Assembly: GCA_021151625.1 (NCBI GenBank)
Contig: JAGKWY010000027.1
Coordinates: 1-64,000 of the forward strand
Length of the DNA stretch: 64,000 bases
Source of the DNA: Gammaproteobacteria bacterium
Lineage (GTDB): Bacteria > Pseudomonadota > Gammaproteobacteria > Pseudomonadales > Cellvibrionaceae
Reading direction: 5' to 3'
The position numbers were made by a program, and so were the translations under genes. Positions within the stretch are counted from its first letter, which is position 1, and every line of letters begins with the position of its first letter. Shown piece after piece: positions 17,585-26,343 of this stretch. Under the pieces are notes generated by a model. It ran no database searches. It was not told where the DNA came from and saw only the letters and a list, made by a program, of their open reading frames with translations.

Positions 17585-18262
17585 TTATTGTTTATCCAGG
17601 TTAAAGCGATAACCGAGACCGCGCTGGGTGGTGATCAGGTTGAGGCTGCCTTCCGGGTCCAGCTTTTTGCGCAAGCGACCTACAAATACTTCGATCACGT
17701 TGCTGTCGCGGTCGTAATCCTGTGCGTACAGGTGTTCAGTCAGTTCGCTTTTGGAAATGTTTTTGCCCGCGTGCATCGCTAAATAGGTGAGGGTGTTGTA
17801 CTCGAAGCTGGTGAGCTCCACTTCCGCTTCATTGCGAAATACGCGTTTGGCACTGGTGTCGATGGAAATGGGGCCGTAGCGCAACACTGAGGAAGCGTGC
17901 CCACTGGCGCGGCGCAACAAGGCATGAATGCGCGCGCGCAATTCCTCCGGGTGGAACGGCTTAGTGAGGTAGTCGTCGGCGCCGGCTTCAAGGCCTTCCA
18001 CTTTGTCTTGCCAGTTGCCGCGCGCGGTCAAAATCAGGATCGGGAAATTGCGCGCTTTGGCTCGCAGTTGTTTGATCAGGTTGGAACCGTCTAGCAGTGG
18101 CAAGCCCAGGTCGATAATTGCCAGGTCGTAATCGTATTCTGTACCCAGGAACAAACCCTCGCGGCCATCGGCGGCGGCATCGCAGGCGTATTTTTCTGCG
18201 GCCATAAGGCTCTGGATCTGCTCGCGCAGGGGCTTTTCATCTTCAACAATCAGGATACGCAT
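17585..18262 (-). CDS. PhoP-like response regulator (OmpR family)
   Basis: 225 residues from ATG 18262; the frame is open upstream to 18298, but the receiver domain begins at MRILIVEDE. Receiver (about 1-115): acidic pair in VEDE, phosphoacceptor Asp in AIIDLGLPLLDG, Thr in LTARG, Lys in YLTKPFH. The C-terminal winged helix (about 130-225) has ELTSFEYNTLTYL and the recognition-helix stretch DSNVIEVFVGRLRKKL, ending in TQRGLGYRF. It controls transcription on phosphorylation by the adjacent kinase. A PepSY-containing frame lies immediately upstream, a common partner of PhoPQ-like systems. Confidence 0.92.
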   Translation of the reverse strand: MRILIVEDEKPLREQIQSLMAAEKYACDAAADGREGLFLGTEYDYDLAIIDLGLPLLDGSNLIKQLRAKARNFPILILTARGNWQDKVEGLEAGADDYLTKPFHPEELRARIHALLRRASGHASSVLRYGPISIDTSAKRVFRNEAEVELTSFEYNTLTYLAMHAGKNISKSELTEHLYAQDYDRDSNVIEVFVGRLRKKLDPEGSLNLITTQRGLGYRFNLDKQ

Positions 18263-18298
18263 AGTCAGTGTCTGTCCGTGCTGGGTGAATAGAAACAA

Positions 18299-19198
18299 CT
18301 AGTTATTAATAATTTGGCCGGTCTGGCCATCGACGCGGACAACTTTCATCCGGCCGGAATTTAACACTTTGACCCCATAGACTACACCGCTCCCGGTTTG
18401 CTGGCTGTTTACGCTCATCACCTGGCCGCCGGTTGAGCGACGAACCAGTTCAGCGGCCTGGGCCGGAGTAATTTGCGGTGGGGGTGGTTCGGTGGGGGTG
18501 TCGTCGTTATTGATGCGACTGCTATCAATCATGCCATTGGCGGGGCTGCTGGTGGATAAACCCATGTCGCCGCCAAGCAGGTCAGATTCGGCGCAGGCAG
18601 GTAAGGAGATAAGCAGCAGGCTAGCCAGCAATCCTCTGGCTGTGCAGCTGCGTAAACTGACGAGATGATGAATTAACGACTTCATACTACTGGGTCCGGC
18701 AATACTTGATCCAACAAGATTTATGCCTTCACTATCGCTGCTGTTGCCCCAAAGGTCAATTTGACCTTTGGGGCGATCTTCATAGCGAGTGACGGTGCGG
18801 CCACCGCCAGCAACATCGTTACCAATCGCGGCACCGATCAAACCACCGGCAGCCGTAGCATGGCCACTATTGCCAATTTCTTTACCAATCGCTGCACCTA
18901 TTAAGCCGCCGACCACTGTGCCCTGGAAGGAATCACCGCCGCGCTGACGTTCACGATAAGCCACAGTTTCAACCTGGCAGGATTCACGCGGTACATCCAC
19001 CGCCACTTCGCGGTATATCGGGCGCACATCGGTCACGGGGGCGTAGTAGTCGCGCTCATAAACCACCACTGTTTCGTGGTGATGATGGTGTTTATGGTGA
19101 CCATGGCCGTGACGATGATGATCGCGATCTGCTAACGCATTGTTAGCCAGCAGCAGGCTGATGCTGGCCAGGGTGCTGATGAGTAACAAACGTTTCAT
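18299..19198 (-). CDS. Fused reading frame: glycine-zipper surface-antigen-like protein plus PepSY protein
   Basis: 299-residue open frame that reads as two exported proteins in a row. Residues 1-171: signal peptide ending ANNALA, a His-rich stretch (DRDHHRHGHGHHKHHHHH), then two near-identical glycine-zipper segments (GLIGAAIGKEIG and GLIGAAIGNDV), as in 17-kDa surface antigen/2TM proteins. Residues 172-299: a second signal-like segment (MKSLIHHLVSLRSC..., ending LISLPACA), then a Pro-rich linker and a PepSY-like domain (AAELVRRSTGGQVMSV...). The joining residues (about 140-171) look like translated intergenic DNA and include the 29-bp palindrome at 18746. An internal ATG at 18685 could start the PepSY part separately, with only a weak ribosome-binding site. 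PepSY genes often precede PhoPQ-like pairs, as here. I infer two ancestral genes joined in frame. Confidence 0.7.
   Translation of the reverse strand: MKRLLLISTLASISLLLANNALADRDHHRHGHGHHKHHHHHETVVVYERDYYAPVTDVRPIYREVAVDVPRESCQVETVAYRERQRGGDSFQGTVVGGLIGAAIGKEIGNSGHATAAGGLIGAAIGNDVAGGGRTVTRYEDRPKGQIDLWGNSSDSEGINLVGSSIAGPSSMKSLIHHLVSLRSCTARGLLASLLLISLPACAESDLLGGDMGLSTSSPANGMIDSSRINNDDTPTEPPPPQITPAQAAELVRRSTGGQVMSVNSQQTGSGVVYGVKVLNSGRMKVVRVDGQTGQIINN
18746..18774. repeat. 29-bp perfect palindrome inside the fused frame
   Basis: GCCCCAAAGGTCAA (18746-18759), one base, then the exact reverse complement TTGACCTTTGGGGC (18761-18774). It lies where the first protein should end and the second begin. 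There is no T run on either side, so it is not a standard terminator. It may be an operator, a recombination scar or a small inserted palindrome. Confidence 0.75.
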
Positions 19199-19398
19199 GA
19201 TGGTTTCTCCAGGGGTTAATACAGTGGTTGCTGTATTGGTTTAACTTGACTCCAGACTAGTCCTTGTAAACTGAATTCAAACTGAAAGTCCTGCGCGTTT
19301 TATTGTGCGCCAGATCGCAATTGCATTAACTCGCCTGAATTTGTAGGTATGGCGGAAATAAAGCCCGTAAATGCGCCAATTTGTGGTGCAACTCGGGT

Positions 19399-19404
19399 TA
19401 TAAT
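19399..19404 (+). promoter_or_regulatory. Consensus -10 element ahead of proA
   Basis: TATAAT, a perfect -10 hexamer, 27 bp before the first usable proA codon. No good -35 is visible at 16-18 bp spacing. Its closeness to a codon that should be about number 50 of proA suggests that the promoter region is intact and that coding DNA between it and the gene is missing. Confidence 0.5.
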
Positions 19405-19430
19405 CGCGGCCATTTTTTCCAAACTGCATT

Positions 19431-20537
19431 TTGGGCTTTCCCGCACAGGTTGCCGGCAAGGCCAATGGTTTGGATGCGGCCATGCTCGACCGTCTGGCAG
19501 TTAAGCCAAGCACCATCGATGGCATGATTGAAGGATTGCGCCAGGTAGCGGCATTGTCTGATCCCTGCGGTGAAATCACCGATATGAGTTATCGCCCCAG
19601 TGGTATTCAAGTGGGCAAAATGCGTGTGCCTTTGGGTGTTGTGGGGATTATTTATGAGTCCCGCCCCAACGTAACTATCGATGCCGCCAGCCTCTGTTTG
19701 AAATCTGGTAATGCGGCGATTTTGCGTGGCGGCAGCGAAGCGATTCACTCCAATCGCGCAATCGCTAATTGCTTGCAGGCAGGTTTGAAAGCCGCAGGCT
19801 TACCCGCGGAAGTGGTACAAGTGGTTGAGACCACGGACCGCGCGGCGGTAGGTGAGCTGATCACCATGCCGCAATTTGTGGATGTAATTGTGCCTCGCGG
19901 CGGCAAAGGCCTGATCGAGCGCATTAGCAACGATGCCAAAGTGCCAGTGATTAAACACCTTGATGGTATTTGCCACGTTTACATCGACGATAAAGCTGAT
20001 CTGGATAAGGCCTTCACCATTTCCATGAATGCGAAAACTCACCGCTATGGTGTGTGTAATGCCATGGAAACCTTGCTGGTACACGAGCAGGTTGCTGCGC
20101 AAATCCTGCCGCGCCTCGCTGCTGCCTATACCGAAAAAGGTGTGGAGCTGCGCGGTGATGATAAAACCCGCGCAATCATTACTGCGAATGTGGCGACCGA
20201 AGAAGATTGGGCAACCGAATACCTCGCACCGATCTTATCGATTAAATTGGTGAGTGGTTTGGACGAGGCTATTGCGCATATCAACCAATACAGCTCGCAG
20301 CATACCGATGCGATTGTGAGCGAAGACTACACCCGTGCGCGCCGCTTTATTACTGAAGTGGATTCCGCCTCGGTCATGGTGAATGCATCAACACGTTTTG
20401 CCGATGGTTTTGAATACGGCCTGGGTGCAGAAATCGGTATTTCTACCGACAAAATCCACGCGCGCGGCCCGGTTGGTTTGGAAGGGTTGACCTCGCAAAA
20501 ATGGGTAGTGTTTGGCGATGGGCACATTCGTGCCTAA
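19431..20537 (+). pseudogene. proA: Gamma-glutamyl phosphate reductase lacking its N-terminal segment
   Basis: The 368-residue frame aligns with ProA from about residue 52 (AGKANGLDAAMLDRL) to the C-terminus (VFGDGHIRA). It keeps the substrate and NADPH regions (VPLGVVGIIYESRPNVT) and the catalytic cysteine region (RYGVCNAMETLLVH). The family is normally about 417 residues, so the first 50 or so are missing. Upstream, the frame stays open only to a stop at 19401, and no other frame in 19200-19430 carries the usual ProA N-terminal helices. The only early starts are a TTG at 19431 without a ribosome-binding site, or later internal ATGs. ProA makes glutamate-5-semialdehyde for proline; as written, this copy would probably not fold. 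It may be a pseudogene or an assembly deletion. Confidence 0.8.
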
Positions 20538-20539
20538 TC

Positions 20540-20575
20540 CCCCCCAGCCCCCCTTTTTCAACGGGGGGAGACGTC
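20540..20575. repeat. C/G-run inverted repeat
   Basis: A run CCCCCC followed by TTTTTCAA and GGGGGG forms a short hairpin just after proA. A similar poly-G/poly-C repeat lies at 63160-63220. It may be a dispersed intergenic repeat or a weak terminator for proA. Confidence 0.45.
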
Positions 20576-20645
20576 GCACTTATCGAGTTTATGGCGGTGC
20601 AATCTGTTTTTCTCGTTTAAGAGAGGCGTTCGGTGGGGGGCACTC

Positions 20646-21287
20646 GTGCGCAACTGCATAGGTTTTTTCGGTGGCACTTTTGATCCGATTCATCTCGGGC
20701 ATTTGCGTCTCGCGTTGGAATTAAAGCAACAGCTTGCGCTGGATGAAATGCGCTTATTGCCTTGCTACATTCCGCCGCATCGCGCATCGCCCAGTGTGGA
20801 TGCACAACAGCGCTTAACTATGTTGCAGTTGGCGTTAAAGGATTGTCCGCAATTGCGTTGGGATGCACGTGAATTGCAACGTGAAAAACCCTCCTACACT
20901 TATGACACCCTGTGCGAATTGCGTTCAGAGCTGGGCGAAGAAGTGAGCCTGAGTTGGTGTATGGGGATGGATAGTTTTGCCACGCTGGATAGCTGGCATC
21001 GTTGGCAGGAATTAATTGAACTTGCGCATTTGGTGGTTATTGCGCGCCCCGGTTGGGAAATGCCAACACAGGGGCCAGTGGCTGAATTAATTGCGCAGCA
21101 TCGCGCGGATGCTGATGCAATCCACGCAGCCGCTGCAGGCAAACTGGTGATATTGGAGCCGCGTTTGTTGCCTATTTCCGCCACGGAAATTCGCACACAA
21201 ATCCAGGCGGGGGAATCGCCGCAGTTTTTAGTGCCCGATGCGGTGTGGAATTATATCCGCGCGCAGGGGCTGTATGGTTCTAAATAG
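20646..21287 (+). CDS. nadD: Nicotinate-mononucleotide adenylyltransferase
   Basis: 213 residues, starting at GTG 20646 behind a G-rich stretch (GGTGGGGGG). It makes deamido-NAD from nicotinate mononucleotide and ATP in NAD synthesis. The nucleotidyl-transferase motif GFFGGTFDPIHLGHLR is at the N-terminus, with the YIPPHR segment next and the C-terminal ISATEIR motif complete. The length equals that of the E. coli enzyme. It is followed 107 bp later by rsfS, a very common neighbour. Confidence 0.95.
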   Translation: MRNCIGFFGGTFDPIHLGHLRLALELKQQLALDEMRLLPCYIPPHRASPSVDAQQRLTMLQLALKDCPQLRWDARELQREKPSYTYDTLCELRSELGEEVSLSWCMGMDSFATLDSWHRWQELIELAHLVVIARPGWEMPTQGPVAELIAQHRADADAIHAAAAGKLVILEPRLLPISATEIRTQIQAGESPQFLVPDAVWNYIRAQGLYGSK

Positions 21288-21393
21288 ATTTCATCGCGTA
21301 TGACGAGTTACGTCACCTTGGTGAATTGCTCTGTGTGAGTGATTACACGATTAACAAATTTTAGTTTTAGTAATTTAGTAAATAGGTAAATGA

Positions 21394-21726
21394 ATGTCTG
21401 ATTTAAATAAAGCGATCATCGAAGCCCTTGAAAACCTCAAAGGCAAAAACATTGTCACGCTCGATGTACGCGAACTCAGCGATGTGATGGACACATTGAT
21501 TATCGCCAGCGGTACTTCCAGTCGTCACTCGCGCTCACTGGCAGAGAATCTGGTAGAAGAAACCAAAAAAGCCGGTTTCCGTGCGCTGGGCGTTGAAGGC
21601 CTTGAAACCGGTGATTGGGTGCTGGTCGACTTTGGCGATACTGTTGTGCACGTAATGCAACAGGAAACGCGTGACTACTACGAGTTGGAAAAACTCTGGT
21701 CGATGAAACCTGCGAATCGCAGCTAA
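21394..21726 (+). CDS. rsfS: Ribosomal silencing factor RsfS
   Basis: 110-residue DUF143 protein that binds ribosomal protein uL14 and stops subunit joining when nutrients are short. It shows KNIVTLDVRELSDVMDTLIIASGTSSRH, then ALGVEGLETGDWVLVDFGDTVVHV and the C-terminal YYELEKLWS, all standard. ATG 21394 has AGG just upstream. In related bacteria it is followed directly by rlmH; here the start of rlmH is altered. Confidence 0.95.
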   Translation: MSDLNKAIIEALENLKGKNIVTLDVRELSDVMDTLIIASGTSSRHSRSLAENLVEETKKAGFRALGVEGLETGDWVLVDFGDTVVHVMQQETRDYYELEKLWSMKPANRS

Positions 21727-21750
21727 TTGGCACTGAGCATAGTGGAAAAG

Positions 21751-21818
21751 GCGAGCACTTGATGGACTGTCGGAGACAGGGACGTCGACGACAAGCCTAC
21801 AGGGATGTATTCACGGCG
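21751..21818. repeat. Dispersed repeat element, partial copy 2, at the 5' end of rlmH
   Basis: The core 21792-21818 is the reverse complement of 14873-14899 with 24 of 27 bases identical. The neighbouring CTGTC-GGA-GACAG (21768-21780) forms a small inverted repeat of the kind seen in such elements. The element ends at about the point where recognisable rlmH codons begin, so it forms the first part of the present rlmH reading frame. Confidence 0.6.
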
Positions 21819-22217
21819 TTGCCGCGCGATCTCACCGTGGAAATGATGGAGTTGCCACTCGCCCAGCGCAGCAAAAATAGCGACATCGCCAAAGCCATGG
21901 AAAAGGAAGGTGAAGCTATGCTCGCGGCAATTGAAAAAGGCGGCAAAGACGAACAAGTCATTGCATTAGAGGTCAAAGGCAAACCCTGGAGCACCGAGCA
22001 GCTCGCGGAAAATCTTGCGAGCTGGAAAATGAGCGGCAACAACTACTCATTATTAATCGGTGGGCCGGATGGATTGGCGCCGGCTTGCGTGCAAAAAGCC
22101 TCGATCAAATGGTCGCTCTCGCCACTGACCTTACCGCATCCACTCGTGCGCATTTTAGTGATTGAACAGTTGTATCGGGCCAGTAGTATTTTGCAAAATC
22201 ATCCATACCATAAATAA
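21762..22217 (+). pseudogene. rlmH: rRNA methyltransferase RlmH with a replaced N-terminus
   Basis: RlmH methylates pseudouridine 1915 of 23S rRNA. From about LPRDLTVEMMELPLAQR onward the frame is a normal RlmH: DIAKAMEKEGEAMLAAI, the SAM-binding LLIGGPDGLAP, and the C-terminal LTLPHPLVR and NHPYHK. The family starts with a hydrophobic beta strand and a KMPxW segment (about 27 residues), which are absent. Instead the frame begins MDCRRQGRRRQAYRDVF, encoded by the repeat element described at 21751. A Shine-Dalgarno-like AAGGCGAG precedes ATG 21762, so the hybrid could be translated, but the knotted SPOUT fold would lack its first strand. A chance resemblance (AYRD) between repeat and gene may mark the recombination point. 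Confidence 0.7.
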
Positions 22218-22276
22218 TTTGCAGCAAATAAAACAATCACCGCCACATCAACCCTGATTTATATTTCGGCCCGAGC

Positions 22277-24091
22277 ATGCAAGAAAACCAACACTTTAAA
22301 GATCACCAGCGCGAAGCCAAATTATTTCGCAATCGCGTGCTGGTGATGGCAACGTTTATGTTGCTGCTGGTGAGAACCCTGATTGAAATTACTCCGTCAG
22401 ATTTGGGCAAATTCTATAAAGCGCAAAAACAGCGCCGCCACAAACTCGACCCCGTGCCGCTGCGCTATCGCCTCACTGAAGATGAAATTGCTCGCCTCGC
22501 GGTAAACCAGCATTTACTCGATGGCGTAGAAGTGAATGCGGAGCTGGTGCGCAACTACCCGCACCTGGATATGTTTGCCCACGTGATTGGCTATACCGGG
22601 CGCATCAGTGAAAAAGATATGAACAGCTTTACACCGGAGCAGTTGCAGCGCTATTCAGGCACTCATGCGATCGGCAAAAGCGGTATCGAAAACAGTTACG
22701 AAGATGTGCTGCTCGGGCAAGTGGGCAGTCAAAACGTAGAGACCAATGCACGCGGTCGTGTAATGCGCGTACTGGATCGTATCGACCCGGCGCAAGGTAG
22801 TGATTTACATCTGTATCTGGATACCCGCCTGCAAGAAACGGCCGTTGCCGCCATGCAGGGGCGTCGTGGTGCGGTGGTGGCGATAGATGTAAAAACTGGC
22901 GGTGTACTCGCAGCGGTAAGTAACCCCGGCTTTGATCCCAATTTGTTTGTAACGGGTATTGGTTATCGCGATTACAAAAACCTCAACGACGACATTGATA
23001 CCCCCTTATTTAACCGTTTCCTGCAAGCGCAATATCCGCCCGGTTCGACTATCAAGCCTGTAGTTGGTCTCGCCGGACTGTATTACGGTGTTACCGATGT
23101 GGATCGCGCTATCTCCGACCCCGGCTTTTTCACCCTGCCGGGCAGTTCGCGTATTTATCGTGATTGGAGCCTTGCCAAGACTGGCGGTGGGCATGGCCGG
23201 GTGAATCTTAAAGTGGGGATTTCGCAATCCTGCGATACCTATTTCTGGGATCTGGGTACCCGTATGGGAATCGACAAGATGAGCGAATTTGGCGCTCATT
23301 TTGGTTTGGGTTTGGCGACGGGTATTGATGTTCCCAGTGAGCGCAAGGGCATTTGGCCGTCGCGTGAGTGGAAGCGTGCTGCCAAAGGCCAGGCTTGGTA
23401 CCCCGGTGATACGGTAAATATGTCGATTGGTCAGGGCTTTGTGTTGGCCACTCCTCTGCAGCTGGCGGTAGTGGCAAGTACCATCGCCAATCGCGGTGTT
23501 CGCTATCGTCCGCAATTTGTGCAGCGTATTGGTGACAAGATTCACGAGCCGATTATCGAAGAAACCCTGGACGCCAAAACCGAATACTGGGACGCGATTT
23601 TTGATGGTATGGCAGAAGTAGTGCATGGCCCGCGTGGTACTGCACACCGCTATATGAGCCCGGGTGCGGAATACCGGATGGCGGGTAAGTCGGGTACCGC
23701 CCAGGTGGTGGGCATTGCCCAGAATGCCAAATACAAATCGGAATTGCTTAAAGAGCGCCACCGCGATCACGCCCTGTTTATCGCTTTCGCGCCCTTGGAA
23801 GATCCTAAAATTGCAGTCGCTGTTATGGTGGAAAATGCGGAAGGTGGTTCCAGTAAAGCGGCGCCGGTTGCGCGCTGGGTGATGGATGCCTATTTACTCG
23901 GGTATTACCTCAAACCGGGGGAACCGGTTCCGCCACTGGGATTCCATCCCGCCGCGATTATCAAACGCGCGAACAATTACATCGCCGAACGCAAAGCGGC
24001 GCGCGAGGCCAAAGCGGCTGAAGAAGCAGCGAAATTGTTGGGTTCATCCGCAACCTCAGCATCCTCCTCCAGTGCTGGAGCCAGCCAATAA
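22277..24091 (+). CDS. mrdA: Penicillin-binding protein 2, with an internal segment missing
   Basis: 604-residue elongasome transpeptidase (MrdA/PBP2), which crosslinks lateral-wall peptidoglycan together with RodA. The N-terminal tail and membrane span are present (KLFRNRVLVMATFMLLLV), but the chain then jumps directly to RTLIEITPSDLGKF. In homologues about 75 residues separate these, including the RGLIYDRNG motif at the start of the pedestal domain. The deletion is in frame. Downstream all is normal: NYPHLDMFAHVIGY, the active-site YPPGSTIKP (SxxK), SQSCDTYF (SxN position) and AGKSGTAQV (KSG). The C-terminus has an Ala/Ser-rich tail of about 40 residues. It overlaps rodA by one base. As the pedestal is needed for RodA activation, this form may be non-functional or an assembly error. 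Confidence 0.85.
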   Translation: MQENQHFKDHQREAKLFRNRVLVMATFMLLLVRTLIEITPSDLGKFYKAQKQRRHKLDPVPLRYRLTEDEIARLAVNQHLLDGVEVNAELVRNYPHLDMFAHVIGYTGRISEKDMNSFTPEQLQRYSGTHAIGKSGIENSYEDVLLGQVGSQNVETNARGRVMRVLDRIDPAQGSDLHLYLDTRLQETAVAAMQGRRGAVVAIDVKTGGVLAAVSNPGFDPNLFVTGIGYRDYKNLNDDIDTPLFNRFLQAQYPPGSTIKPVVGLAGLYYGVTDVDRAISDPGFFTLPGSSRIYRDWSLAKTGGGHGRVNLKVGISQSCDTYFWDLGTRMGIDKMSEFGAHFGLGLATGIDVPSERKGIWPSREWKRAAKGQAWYPGDTVNMSIGQGFVLATPLQLAVVASTIANRGVRYRPQFVQRIGDKIHEPIIEETLDAKTEYWDAIFDGMAEVVHGPRGTAHRYMSPGAEYRMAGKSGTAQVVGIAQNAKYKSELLKERHRDHALFIAFAPLEDPKIAVAVMVENAEGGSSKAAPVARWVMDAYLLGYYLKPGEPVPPLGFHPAAIIKRANNYIAERKAAREAKAAEEAAKLLGSSATSASSSSAGASQ

Positions 24092-25245
24092 TGAGTAGAC
24101 AGGATTTTCAGCGCCGCATGCCTGAGGCTGCGCGGGCCTTCAGTCGTCCAACCCGTTTGGCGGAGCGTTTACACATAGACTTCTTCCTGCTGTTACTGCT
24201 GCTGTTGCTGACAACTATCGGCCTGACCGTACTCTACAGCGCCAGCGGTCACAACCTGCCCAGCGTAGAAAAGCAGGGCACCTTTTTTATCATTGCCTAT
24301 ATCACCATGTTTGTCGTGGCGCAGATCCCGGTGGATTTCATTCGGCGTATGGCGCCTTTTGCCTACGTGGGCGGTGTGTTGCTATTGCTCGCGGTGACTA
24401 TCTTTGGCGATATTTCCATGGGGGCCCAGCGCTGGTTGCAGATTGGTAGCTTCCGTTTCCAGCCTTCGGAAATTATGAAGCTCGCCATGCCGATTACCGT
24501 GGCGGCCTTCCTCAGTAGCGGCTTCTTGCCACCCAGTTTCAAGCGTGTGGTAGCCGTGTTGATTCTTATTGGAATCCCCACGGCGCTGATTATCGAGCAG
24601 CCAGATTTGGGGACTTCGATTCTGGTGGCAACCTCGGGCATGATGGTGCTGTTCTTCTCGGGTTTGTTGTGGCGCTATATAGCTGCAGCAGCAGTAGTGT
24701 TCGGGGCGAGTCTCTGGCCCATCTGGCACTACATGCTCCACGATTATCAGCGCCAGCGCGTCTTAACCATGCTCGACCCGACGCAAGATCCACTGGGCAC
24801 CGGCTGGAATATCATCCAATCCAAAACTGCTATCGGCTCGGGCGGTCTTTCCGGTAAAGGCTGGATGGAAGGTACCCAATCGCGCCTCGATTTCCTGCCC
24901 GAAGGTCACACCGATTTTATTATTGCTGTCATGTCAGAAGAGTTTGGGCTGCTGGGGGTGATACTGCTTTTGACGGTCTATGCGCTGGTGATTATCCGTG
25001 GCTTGACCATTGCGGTGAAATCGCAAAACACCTTTGGGCGGTTGCTGGCGGCCAGTGTCAGCTCCACCTTTTTTGTGTATGTGTTTGTAAATATGGGTAT
25101 GGTGTCGGGCATGTTGCCGGTGGTGGGTGTACCCTTGCCCCTGATTAGCCAGGGCGGTACCGCGATCGTTGCGCTCTTTGCCGGATTTGGTCTGCTGATG
25201 GCCATCTCCACCGAGCAGAAGCGCGTGATGACGCCCCAGTCTTGA
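24091..25245 (+). CDS. rodA: Peptidoglycan glycosyltransferase RodA (SEDS)
   Basis: 384-residue multi-pass inner-membrane protein that polymerises lipid II during cell elongation, working with PBP2. Ten or so hydrophobic spans are visible. SEDS motifs include LYSASGHN, WLQIGSFRFQPSEIMK, LIIEQPDLGTS, GKGWMEGTQSRLDFLPEGHTDFI and the C-terminal GVPLPLISQGGTA. Its ATG shares one base with the mrdA stop (TAATG), so translation is coupled. The gene appears intact. Confidence 0.96.
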   Translation: MSRQDFQRRMPEAARAFSRPTRLAERLHIDFFLLLLLLLLTTIGLTVLYSASGHNLPSVEKQGTFFIIAYITMFVVAQIPVDFIRRMAPFAYVGGVLLLLAVTIFGDISMGAQRWLQIGSFRFQPSEIMKLAMPITVAAFLSSGFLPPSFKRVVAVLILIGIPTALIIEQPDLGTSILVATSGMMVLFFSGLLWRYIAAAAVVFGASLWPIWHYMLHDYQRQRVLTMLDPTQDPLGTGWNIIQSKTAIGSGGLSGKGWMEGTQSRLDFLPEGHTDFIIAVMSEEFGLLGVILLLTVYALVIIRGLTIAVKSQNTFGRLLAASVSSTFFVYVFVNMGMVSGMLPVVGVPLPLISQGGTAIVALFAGFGLLMAISTEQKRVMTPQS

Positions 25246-25292
25246 TTGCCCTAATGTTTTTGTGTGACGTGCAAAAAATGAGAAGAAAGGTT

Positions 25293-26321
25293 ATGCGTTT
25301 TTCCCAAATAAAATCCTGGCCGTTAATTAAGGGCTGGCTGAGTGCTGTTGGTTTAGGTTTGTGTGTCGGTGCCAGTGCCGACTACACCCAGCATCCACTG
25401 GCGGCAGAGTTTGTGAATGAAATGGTTCAGCAGCACGGTTTTACTGCTGCAGAAATTAATCAATGGTTGAGCAAAGCAGAAAAGCGTCAGCCGATTCTGG
25501 ATGCGATTGCGCGCCCGGCGGAAAAATCCAAAACCTGGAAAGAATATCGCCCGATTTTTATTGTGCCCATGCGTATCACTAACGGTGTGGCATTCTGGAA
25601 TGAAAATCGCGAGGCGTTGGCTCGTGCTGAGAAAGAATTCGGTGTGCCCGCTGAAATTATCGTGGCAATTATCGGGGTGGAAACCAATTACGGCAAAAAT
25701 ACCGGCAGCTGGTATGTGATCGATGCCCTGACAACACTTGCGTTTGATTACCCGCCGCGCGCACCATTTTTCCGTTCAGAGCTAGTGAATTATTTCATCC
25801 TAACGCGTGAACAAAAACACAACCCGCTCGAGTTTAAAGGTTCCTATGCCGGGGCTATGGGTTATGGCCAGTTTATGCCCTCCAGCTATCGCAATTTCGC
25901 GGTAGATTTTAATGGCGATGGCTTTACCGATATCTGGAACAACACTACTGATGCAATTGGCAGTGTGGCCAACTATTTTAAAAAGCACGGCTGGCAAACC
26001 GGCAAGCCAGTAGTGGTTCCGGCTAAACTGACGCAAGCGCGCGAGCAAGTAAGCGCCCATGTATTGTTTAATAAAGTGGAACCGCCCGCACTTAAAGTAA
26101 GTGACTGGAAAAAAGTAGGTGTGGTACCCACGGCTAAAATTGCCGCACGCACGCCGGTAATCAGTATTGAATTTGATGGTGTTAATGGCCTGGAATATTG
26201 GTTTGGCCTGCAAAATTTCTACACCATCACCCGTTACAATCGCAGCCCCATGTACGCCATGGCAGTCTATGATTTGAGTCAGGATATTAAAGCCGCGCTG
26301 AAACAGAGCGGAAAAAAATAA
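25293..26321 (+). CDS. mltB: Membrane-bound lytic murein transglycosylase B
   Basis: 342 residues from ATG 25293, chosen over upstream starts because AGAAAGG precedes it and a signal segment follows (WPLIKGWLSAVGLGLCVGASA). This soluble-type or membrane-linked enzyme cleaves glycan strands to 1,6-anhydromuropeptides. The catalytic Glu is in GVETNYGKNTG. SLT-B features AGAMGYGQFMPSSYRNFAVDFNG and the C-terminal YNRSPMYAMAVYDL are present. No lipobox is evident. It sits in the usual elongasome order between rodA and rlpA. Confidence 0.93.
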   Translation: MRFSQIKSWPLIKGWLSAVGLGLCVGASADYTQHPLAAEFVNEMVQQHGFTAAEINQWLSKAEKRQPILDAIARPAEKSKTWKEYRPIFIVPMRITNGVAFWNENREALARAEKEFGVPAEIIVAIIGVETNYGKNTGSWYVIDALTTLAFDYPPRAPFFRSELVNYFILTREQKHNPLEFKGSYAGAMGYGQFMPSSYRNFAVDFNGDGFTDIWNNTTDAIGSVANYFKKHGWQTGKPVVVPAKLTQAREQVSAHVLFNKVEPPALKVSDWKKVGVVPTAKIAARTPVISIEFDGVNGLEYWFGLQNFYTITRYNRSPMYAMAVYDLSQDIKAALKQSGKK

Positions 26322-26343
26322 CGCTTACTCAAGGGCACATCAC

